From assembly GCA_963169155.1 (NCBI GenBank), contig CAUJGI010000746.1, forward strand, positions 1 through 5,148: DNA of 5,148 bases. Direction: 5' to 3'. The notes under the pieces are model-generated. The model saw nothing but the letters and a program-made list of their open reading frames with translations. It had not been told where the DNA came from and did not search any database. How positions within the stretch are numbered: the first letter of the stretch is position 1; each line of letters begins with the position of its first letter. The DNA is from Chloroflexota bacterium. GTDB lineage: Bacteria > Chloroflexota > Anaerolineae > Promineifilales > Promineifilaceae. Both the position numbers and the translations under genes were made by a program. Of this stretch, positions 1 to 4,244 are shown piece by piece.

Positions 1-4
1 CTGC

Positions 5-20
5 GGCAACGGCCGTTGCC
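5..20. repeat. Perfect 16-bp palindrome GGCAACGGCCGTTGCC
   Basis: The 16 bases equal their own reverse complement. The centre is the ACGGCCGT octamer iterated through the window, here extended by four matching bases on each side. It could form a small cruciform or be bound by a dimeric protein. No run of T follows, so an intrinsic terminator is unlikely. Confidence 0.85.
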
Positions 21-23
21 AGG

Positions 24-66
24 CACATCGCCGCAATACGAATGGCCGCAGCGGCTGGGCGATGTG
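24..66. repeat. 9-bp inverted repeat enclosing a small hairpin
   Basis: CACATCGCC at 24-32 is exactly complementary to GGCGATGTG at 58-66. The 25-nt loop holds a second inverted repeat, GCCGC-A-GCGGC at 45-55. The right arm overlaps the left half of the CRP-like site at 63-78, so structure and protein binding could compete. No T-tract follows directly, which argues against a standard terminator. Function is unknown. Confidence 0.55.
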
Positions 67-78
67 ACGTTTGTCACC
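63..78. promoter_or_regulatory. CRP-family-like operator TGTGA-N6-TCACC
   Basis: The sequence TGTGACGTTTGTCACC matches the CRP-type consensus TGTGA-N6-TCACA at nine of ten defined bases. Its centre is at 70.5. A possible -10 element lies at 99-106. If transcription starts near 112, the site is centred about 41.5 bp upstream, the class II activator position. The match is seen directly; binding by a CRP-family protein is inferred. Confidence 0.5.
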
Positions 79-98
79 CCAAACAGATGATACTCCGC

Positions 99-106
99 CA
101 TATTTT
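99..106 (+). promoter_or_regulatory. Possible -10 element of regulator 1 promoter
   Basis: The AT-rich CATATTTT contains CATATT (99-104) and TATTTT (101-106), each a partial match to TATAAT. No convincing -35 hexamer lies 16-18 bp upstream, as expected for an activator-dependent promoter using the CRP-like site. The start site would be near 110-113, giving a leader of about 100 nt before the ATG at 211. This is a weak, context-based call. Confidence 0.3.
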
Positions 107-111
107 TCTGG

Positions 112-141
112 TGTAAGCTGCTTTGTAAGCGCCAAAGCGGC
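112..141 (+). promoter_or_regulatory. Leader stem-loop with TGTAAGC direct repeat
   Basis: GCTGCTTTG (117-125) pairs with CAAAGCGGC (133-141), with one G-U wobble and a 7-nt loop. The 7-mer TGTAAGC is also repeated at 112-118 and 124-130, a period of 12 bp. If transcription starts near 112, the stem would sit at the very 5' end of the mRNA and could protect it. The direct repeat could instead be a DNA-binding site. No T-run follows, so it is not a terminator. Confidence 0.35.
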
Positions 142-197
142 AAGATCAAACTGTTGCCATTGTCTGTTTCGTTCCAACATTTACTGCCATCACCTTT

Positions 198-204
198 AAG
201 AGGA
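198..204 (+). promoter_or_regulatory. Ribosome binding site of regulator 1
   Basis: AAGAGGA ends 6 nt before the ATG at 211. This decides the start: the longer in-frame TTG at 154 has no Shine-Dalgarno and would add 19 residues absent from the paralogue. Confidence 0.75.
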
Positions 205-210
205 ATTGCC

Positions 211-1353
211 ATGACTGCAATCAAGCACTTTTTTAGCAAAACTGGAGATGGTGCCTGGAGCGTGGCTGAAGACGGCCAGATTCTTTTCTGGAATGGGGCA
301 GCGGTTGATCTGCTGGGTTATTCCGCAGAAGAGGCGGTTAACACGTACTGTTGGCAGCTGTTAGGCGGACTTACGCCACAAGGGGAACCTTACTGCGCTC
401 CCAACTGCCCGGTGCGCCAGAATATCAAACAGGGGATCCCCGTCACCAGTTTTGATGTGCAGCTGCGCCATCGCAGCGGGCACTACCTCCTCACCAACAT
501 GAGCACCATTCCGATGCCGCCAGGCCTGGACGACAGCTTTTTGGTCCACCTGCTGCGCCTGCGCCAGCAGAAGCGCCAAACCTACCAACCGTTTCGCATT
601 TATTTGCTGGGACCGCTGGTGGTTACCCGGCAAGATGGCAGCCAGGTGGAGGGGCCGCTGTGGAACCGGGTTAAAACGCGGGCGCTGATGGCTTACCTGG
701 TGATGCAGAAAGGTGCGGCCGTTTCTCGGGAACAGATCCTGCAAATGCTGTGGCCAGACCTGGGTTTCAAAGCAGCCATGCACAACCTGAACACGACCGT
801 TTACAACCTGCGCCGCAGCCTGGAACCAAAGTTAGAAAAAGCCAGCCAATCTCGCTACCTCTTGTACCAAAACGGCTGCTACCGTTTAGCCGGGGCCAAA
901 GAGCACTGGCTGGATATTGACGCGTTTGAGTGCGGCATACGCCGCGCCCGGCAAGAAACGGATCCAGAAACGGCCGTCAAACTGTACAAAACCGCGCTGG
1001 CCCTCTACCGGGGCGACTATCTGTTCGACCTCACCGACATGCACAGCTGGGTGCGCGACCAGCAGTTCCGTCTGCAAGAAATTTACCTCACGGCCCTGGC
1101 TGACCTGGCCCATCTCTACGAAAAACTAGATGCAGTCGAAGAAGCTGTCGACACCTACCAGCAAATCCTGGCCATCGACTGCTGCCAGGAAACCAGCTGC
1201 CGCAAGCTCATGTCGCTGTTCATCAAGCTGGGAAAACGCAGTGAAGCCATTCAGGTGTGCCAGCGGCTGACGCAGTGCCTGGCCGACGAGCTGGACATCT
1301 TGATCAGCGACCAGACACGGGTGCTGTACGAAAAAATCCGCGGCGCCGTTTAG
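211..1353 (+). CDS. PAS-SARP/BTAD transcriptional regulator (regulator 1)
   Basis: This 380-aa cytoplasmic regulator has no membrane segment. Residues about 6-118 form a PAS sensor domain (ILFWN at 24-28, LGYSAEE at 35-41). It carries C47-W48 and, in TPQGxPxCxxxCP, C62 and C66. Residues about 128-225 form an OmpR/SARP winged helix starting YLLGPLVV. Its recognition helix holds the typical N-x-T-x-V-Y-x-L-R-R pattern ending near residue 203. Residues about 233-376 are a BTAD helical, TPR-like domain opening with WLDIDAFE. The family binds direct repeats and recruits RNA polymerase. The cysteines suggest redox, metal or cofactor sensing, but this is inferred. The ATG at 211 is supported by its Shine-Dalgarno and by ungapped alignment with regulator 2 from residue 1. 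The propeller gene follows after 45 nt and is probably cotranscribed. The ligand and targets are unknown. Confidence 0.9.
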   Translation: MTAIKHFFSKTGDGAWSVAEDGQILFWNGAAVDLLGYSAEEAVNTYCWQLLGGLTPQGEPYCAPNCPVRQNIKQGIPVTSFDVQLRHRSGHYLLTNMSTIPMPPGLDDSFLVHLLRLRQQKRQTYQPFRIYLLGPLVVTRQDGSQVEGPLWNRVKTRALMAYLVMQKGAAVSREQILQMLWPDLGFKAAMHNLNTTVYNLRRSLEPKLEKASQSRYLLYQNGCYRLAGAKEHWLDIDAFECGIRRARQETDPETAVKLYKTALALYRGDYLFDLTDMHSWVRDQQFRLQEIYLTALADLAHLYEKLDAVEEAVDTYQQILAIDCCQETSCRKLMSLFIKLGKRSEAIQVCQRLTQCLADELDILISDQTRVLYEKIRGAV

Positions 1354-1367
1354 ATTTGGTTGAGTTT
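1348..1367 (+). promoter_or_regulatory. Direct repeat, 11-bp period, before the propeller gene
   Basis: GTTTAG (1348-1353) and GTTGAG (1359-1364) start 11 bp apart, and TTT follows the second copy. The same arrangement occurs at 2898-2917. SARP-family proteins are known to bind short direct repeats with 11-bp spacing close to the -10 element. TATCCT at 1375-1380 is a possible -10. The first copy overlaps the stop of regulator 1. Use as a regulator 1 operator is inferred. Confidence 0.4.
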
Positions 1368-1386
1368 TTGGCGGTATCCTCTGGAC

Positions 1387-1392
1387 AGGAGG
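1387..1392 (+). promoter_or_regulatory. Ribosome binding site of the propeller gene
   Basis: A perfect AGGAGG lies 6 nt before the ATG at 1399. It fixes the start and rules out the in-frame TTG at 1360, which would place a basic, non-signal extension before the signal peptide. Confidence 0.88.
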
Positions 1393-1398
1393 CGTACC

Positions 1399-2859
1399 AT
1401 GCAAACATACGGCCGTTTCCCCTCTGTTGTCCTTTTGGCAGGCGTGGCAGCTGCCTGGTTAGCGGCAGCGCACTTTTCCCAGGCTGCTATCCCTGGCACC
1501 ATAACCAGAACAGAAACGTCAAATTTTCCCCAATGGTTTTTTGAAAGCGACCAGGCCGCCGCCAGTCTTGGCTTTGCCGTCAGCGGCGCTGGAGATATAA
1601 ACGGCGATGGCTTTGAAGATGTCCTGGTTGGCGCGCCCAAGTACAGCGGTTTGGCCCACAAGTCGGGCGCTGTGTTTGCTTTTTACGGCTCAGCCAGTGG
1701 GCTGCAGGCTGCGCCGCAGTGGCGCTTCGACGGCGATCAGACGGGGGCCGAGCTCGGTTTTTCCGTCGCCGCTGCTGGCGATGTAAACGGCGACGGCTTT
1801 GCCGATGTGCTGCTGGGGGCACCGCGCTACAACCTGAACTATTCGCGCGAAGGGCGCGTTTATGCTTTTTATGGCACGCCAACTGGTTTGACCGCCCTGC
1901 CCGATTGGCAAATTGAAGGCGAGCTGGTGGAAGCGTATCTGGGCTGGTCGGTGGCCGGGGCTGGCGACGTGAACAACGACGGCTTTGACGACGTGATTGT
2001 TGGGGCCAGGTGGGCACAGCGCACCTTTTTTAATGAGGGCATGGCGCAGCTCTATCTGGGCAGCGCCAATGGGCTGGAAAGTGCACCAGCCTGGACGGTG
2101 TACGGGGAGCAGGCCGGCGCCAGTTTGGGCACGGCCGTTTCCCACGCAGGCGACATCAATCAAGATGGGTATGCCGATGTGCTGGTCGGCGCCCCCCTGT
2201 TTGACGCGGCTGAAGAAGATGCCGGGCTGGCCCTGGCTTTTTGTGGCTCAGCTGCGGGCCTGGCCCAGACGCCTTGTTGGCGCGTGACCGGTTCGCAGCC
2301 AAACGGCCGTCTGGGCGAAGCGGTGAGCGGCGGTGGGGATGTGACCGGTGATGGCCTTGACGATGGACTTATTGGCGCGCCGGGGCAGAATGCGGCCGTG
2401 CCGGAAGCAGGCGCAGTTTTCCTGTTTGGCGGAACCGCAGATGGACTGACTGATAAGCCGGTGTGGACGGCCGTTTCTGACCAATCATTCACGCACTTTG
2501 GCGCAGCGGTACAAATGCAGCGCGACCTCAATGGGGATGGCCTGAACGATGTGCTGGTTGGTGCCTACAGCTACAGCGCCGATCAATCCCTGGAAGGCCG
2601 CTTCTACGTTTACTATGCCGCTGTGGGCGGCCCCAAGGCACAGCCAGACTGGATCGCCGAAGGCAACAAAGCCGAAGCGGAAATGGGTTTTGCCCTAGGC
2701 AGCAGCGATGTGGACGGCGATGGCCAGGCCGAGGTGCTGGCCGGTGCACCCAACTATCGCAAAGAAACCGAGCTGCGCGGCCGCGTTTTTCTCTTTGAGC
2801 CTGTGCCCGGCGGCACGACGACCAATGAATTGTTTCTCCCCCTGGTTGTCAATAATTAA
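1399..2859 (+). CDS. Secreted seven-bladed FG-GAP beta-propeller protein
   Basis: This 486-aa protein has an N-terminal signal peptide: R6, a hydrophobic core at about 9-24, and a likely cut near SQA-A at 29-30. The rest is seven integrin-alpha-like FG-GAP repeats. Each has a Trp near the start (46, 108, 170, 232, 294, 356, 418), an LG/FG turn, a calcium-type loop DxxxDGxxD (first Asp at 66, 128, 190, 252, 314, 376, 437; the last loop ends in Glu) and VLVGAP-like and YGSxxGL-like strands. Such folds bind calcium and usually mediate adhesion or protein contacts outside the cell; no catalytic site is visible. The tail ends ELFLPLVVNN, too short for a membrane anchor. Blade 4 has a cysteine pair (C282, C293). 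Its position 45 nt after regulator 1 suggests an operon. The ligand and exact role are unknown. Confidence 0.9.
   Translation: MQTYGRFPSVVLLAGVAAAWLAAAHFSQAAIPGTITRTETSNFPQWFFESDQAAASLGFAVSGAGDINGDGFEDVLVGAPKYSGLAHKSGAVFAFYGSASGLQAAPQWRFDGDQTGAELGFSVAAAGDVNGDGFADVLLGAPRYNLNYSREGRVYAFYGTPTGLTALPDWQIEGELVEAYLGWSVAGAGDVNNDGFDDVIVGARWAQRTFFNEGMAQLYLGSANGLESAPAWTVYGEQAGASLGTAVSHAGDINQDGYADVLVGAPLFDAAEEDAGLALAFCGSAAGLAQTPCWRVTGSQPNGRLGEAVSGGGDVTGDGLDDGLIGAPGQNAAVPEAGAVFLFGGTADGLTDKPVWTAVSDQSFTHFGAAVQMQRDLNGDGLNDVLVGAYSYSADQSLEGRFYVYYAAVGGPKAQPDWIAEGNKAEAEMGFALGSSDVDGDGQAEVLAGAPNYRKETELRGRVFLFEPVPGGTTTNELFLPLVVNN
1534..2808 (+). repeat. Seven in-frame 186-bp (62-aa) FG-GAP repeats
   Basis: Measured from Trp to Trp, the seven coding units are spaced exactly 62 codons apart. 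The calcium loops are also spaced 62, 62, 62, 62, 62 and 61 codons. The DNA copies have diverged, so the order is kept at protein level more than at nucleotide level. Seven units match one closed beta-propeller ring. Confidence 0.85.
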
Positions 2860-3006
2860 CCCCAGTTTCCTCCCCAAACCTGGAAGATGACCTCCCCGTT
2901 GAGGATTTGTTGAGTTTGCTGTAGTACTTTTTTCCTACCGTGTTCTTGACAGTGAATGCAAGCCAGCAGCCTGGCCATCAGGACTAACAACGATGGGACC
3001 CTTGAC
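2860..3006. other. Intergenic region between propeller and regulator 2
   Basis: This 147-nt gap holds the GTTGAG direct repeat at 2898-2914, a T-run at 2928-2933 and a TTGACA hexamer at 2946-2951. A short inverted repeat (CCAG-TTT with AAA-C-CTGG, 2862-2883) has no T-tract after it, and the T-run at 2928 has no strong stem before it. I therefore see no convincing terminator. An independent promoter for regulator 2 is likely from the gap length, but its -10 is unclear. Confidence 0.5.
2898..2917 (+). promoter_or_regulatory. Direct repeat, 11-bp period, upstream of regulator 2
   Basis: GTTGAG at 2898-2903 and at 2909-2914 are identical and start 11 bp apart, followed by TTT. This matches the site at 1348-1367. 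TTGAGG (2899-2904) and TAGTAC (2922-2927) are 17 bp apart and could be weak -35 and -10 elements, so a bound activator would sit on the promoter as in known SARP systems. It may be the operator by which regulator 1 or regulator 2 controls the downstream gene; this is inferred. Confidence 0.45.
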
Positions 3007-4125
3007 ATGAACCATATCCGGCAAACGTTTGAAAAAATGAAGGTGCCTGTTTGCGCCATCAATGCAGCCCAGCAGCTTGTTTTTTGGAATCAGGCCGCCA
3101 CCGCTACCTTCGGGTATGCGGCTGAGGATGTGATTGGCCAGCCGTGCTGGTCTGTCTTCCAGGGAAATACGCCGCAGGGCAAACCGCTCTGCCGCCGGAA
3201 CTGCCCCTTGCTGGCCATGATGACCCAGACAGAGCCATCGGCCGATTTTCGACTGTTTAGCCACGGGCCAGACGGCGTGCTGCACCAGCTGCAGGTACAC
3301 ACGGTGACGGTAACGGCCGTTGACCAAACCACCCATCTGGTACATTTTTTGCCGCCCGTCCCGGCCCCTAACCCCGCCTTTGCCCTGCATCTGCTGGGGC
3401 CGCTTCAGCTTTTTGCCCAAGACGGCCGTCGCCTCAACGACATTACCTGGGCCAGCCAGAGACAGCTTGCCCTCTTTGTCTACCTGGTGCTCAATCGCGA
3501 TCATCCCGTGACGTCCACTGAGCTGCAGCACCAGCTTTGGCCGCATTTACCGGCCGGGGAAGTTGAAGGGGAGGTAACGGCCGTTTCCGCCACGCTGTCT
3601 CACCTCCTTAACCTGGAAAACCCTATCTCGCCCGCCCACGACGGCTATCAGCTGCCCGGTAATCTCTGCTTCTGGTTGGACACGGATGAATTCGATAAGC
3701 GGCTGACCCAGGCCACCGAAGAGCCAGATCCAGCCCTGGAAATCCACCTTTTGCAGGAAGTGGTTGATCTGTATCGTGACGATTTTTTGCTCAACCTACC
3801 CCTTCGATCTAGCTGGATTGTTACCTGGCGCGCCCATTTTCAGCAGGGGTACCTGGCCGCCCTGCAGCGGCTGAGCACGCTGTATGAAGAAGCCGGCGAT
3901 TTGCAGGCAGCCCAACAGATATACCTGAACGCGCTCAAAACCCGGCCACTTTCCGGGGAACACGGCCGTTCCTTTATTCATCTCGTCGAAGCCAACAACA
4001 CACCGTTGCAAACTTTGCGCCAGTGCAAACGACTGATCGCGCTTTTGCAAAGTGAACTGGAAACTTTACTGGAAGTTTGTCGCCAACCTCTTGCTGGTTC
4101 CGATTCACCAGCCGATGAACCGTAA
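3007..4125 (+). CDS. PAS-SARP/BTAD regulator with diverged DNA-binding helix (regulator 2)
   Basis: This 372-aa paralogue of regulator 1 has the same domain order: PAS (about 6-117), winged helix (about 126-216, starting LHLLGPLQL) and BTAD (about 223-358, opening WLDTDEFD). The first 70 residues align without gaps, about 26 identical by hand count, and C47, C62 and C66 coincide. The recognition-helix region (about 183-204) is acidic and hydrophobic. It lacks the arginine pair seen in regulator 1, with Leu-Leu in that place. It may bind different DNA, dimerise with regulator 1, or no longer bind DNA. A final tail of about 12 residues is Ser/Asp/Pro-rich. The ATG at 3007 has a weak GGGA (2995-2998) but is supported by the alignment; the in-frame ATG at 2956 lacks a Shine-Dalgarno and would add 17 unmatched residues. 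The secreted-protein gene follows after 119 nt. Confidence 0.87.
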   Translation: MNHIRQTFEKMKVPVCAINAAQQLVFWNQAATATFGYAAEDVIGQPCWSVFQGNTPQGKPLCRRNCPLLAMMTQTEPSADFRLFSHGPDGVLHQLQVHTVTVTAVDQTTHLVHFLPPVPAPNPAFALHLLGPLQLFAQDGRRLNDITWASQRQLALFVYLVLNRDHPVTSTELQHQLWPHLPAGEVEGEVTAVSATLSHLLNLENPISPAHDGYQLPGNLCFWLDTDEFDKRLTQATEEPDPALEIHLLQEVVDLYRDDFLLNLPLRSSWIVTWRAHFQQGYLAALQRLSTLYEEAGDLQAAQQIYLNALKTRPLSGEHGRSFIHLVEANNTPLQTLRQCKRLIALLQSELETLLEVCRQPLAGSDSPADEP

Positions 4126-4138
4126 GAGGAAGGAGGGG
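4126..4138 (+). promoter_or_regulatory. Strong Shine-Dalgarno-like tract after regulator 2
   Basis: The purine tract GAGGAAGGAGGGG directly follows the stop of regulator 2. No ATG lies at a normal distance after it. The only suitable start is TTG at 4147, 8-10 nt downstream, which opens a 26-codon frame. Confidence 0.45.
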
Positions 4139-4146
4139 AAAAGCAT

Positions 4147-4227
4147 TTGGAGAACAAACGACCACGCGCACCTTTAAGCAAATGGCTGATGAAATCACAG
4201 AACCAACCCATCCATTTTTTTGGATAA
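4147..4227 (+). CDS. Possible 26-aa leader peptide (hypothetical)
   Basis: A TTG start follows the strong purine tract at 4126-4138 and opens a 26-codon frame. The peptide begins MENKRPRAPLSKW and ends IHFFG, is basic near its N-terminus, and matches no family I recognise. Its stop (4225-4227) overlaps the AAGGAG that precedes the next gene, a layout suited to translational coupling. A second mini-frame, ATG 4182 to TAA 4238 (18 codons), overlaps it but lacks a Shine-Dalgarno. Either could be chance. The case rests only on the ribosome-binding tract and the spacing. Confidence 0.25.
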   Translation: MENKRPRAPLSKWLMKSQNQPIHFFG

Positions 4228-4231
4228 GGAG
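4226..4231 (+). promoter_or_regulatory. Ribosome binding site of the Asp-box secreted protein gene
   Basis: AAGGAG lies 13 nt before the ATG at 4245, longer than usual. The purine-rich AAGAAAAG just before the ATG may help. An in-frame TAA at 4236-4238 means the ATG at 4245 is the earliest usable start. Confidence 0.5.
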
Positions 4232-4244
4232 TGTGTAAGAAAAG

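Larger units (their letters stand above)
1..110. other. Window-edge region without a confident gene
   Basis: No gene can be assigned with confidence. Two + strand frames are open from the left edge: one ends at the TGA at 88-90 and another at the TAA at 114-116. Either could be the last codons of an upstream gene. On the - strand, a frame beginning with an ATG at 101-99 runs off the left edge but has no clear Shine-Dalgarno. None gives a recognisable protein motif. The stretch contains several inverted repeats, listed separately, and reads more easily as intergenic or promoter DNA of the regulator that starts at 211. Confidence 0.4.

Noticed and set aside
154..210. Upstream TTG start for regulator 1
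   Set aside because: There is no Shine-Dalgarno, the added 19 residues have no match in the paralogue, and ATG 211 has AAGAGGA at good spacing.
361..783. Minus-strand frame of 140 codons
   Set aside because: It lies wholly antisense to the PAS and winged-helix coding region and shows no recognisable domain.
1360..1398. Upstream TTG start for the propeller gene
   Set aside because: ATG 1399 has a perfect AGGAGG and yields a normal signal peptide; the longer form would bury it behind a basic extension.
1690..2163. Minus-strand frame of 157 codons, and similar ones at 1580-2017 and 2160-2531
   Set aside because: They are antisense to the FG-GAP repeats; the repetitive coding pattern keeps these frames open. 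Their proteins are low-complexity and unlike known families.
2862..2883. Possible terminator hairpin after the propeller gene
   Set aside because: The stem is short with a bulge and no T-tract follows; the T-run at 2928 is too far away.
2946..2951. TTGACA as a -35 box for regulator 2
   Set aside because: No TATAAT-like hexamer lies 16-18 bp downstream; the bases there are GC-rich.
2956..3006. Upstream ATG start for regulator 2
   Set aside because: There is no Shine-Dalgarno, and the extra 17 residues break the residue-for-residue alignment with regulator 1, which starts at 3007.
2935..3546. Minus-strand frame of 203 codons
   Set aside because: It is antisense to regulator 2, where the + strand frame has clear PAS and SARP motifs.
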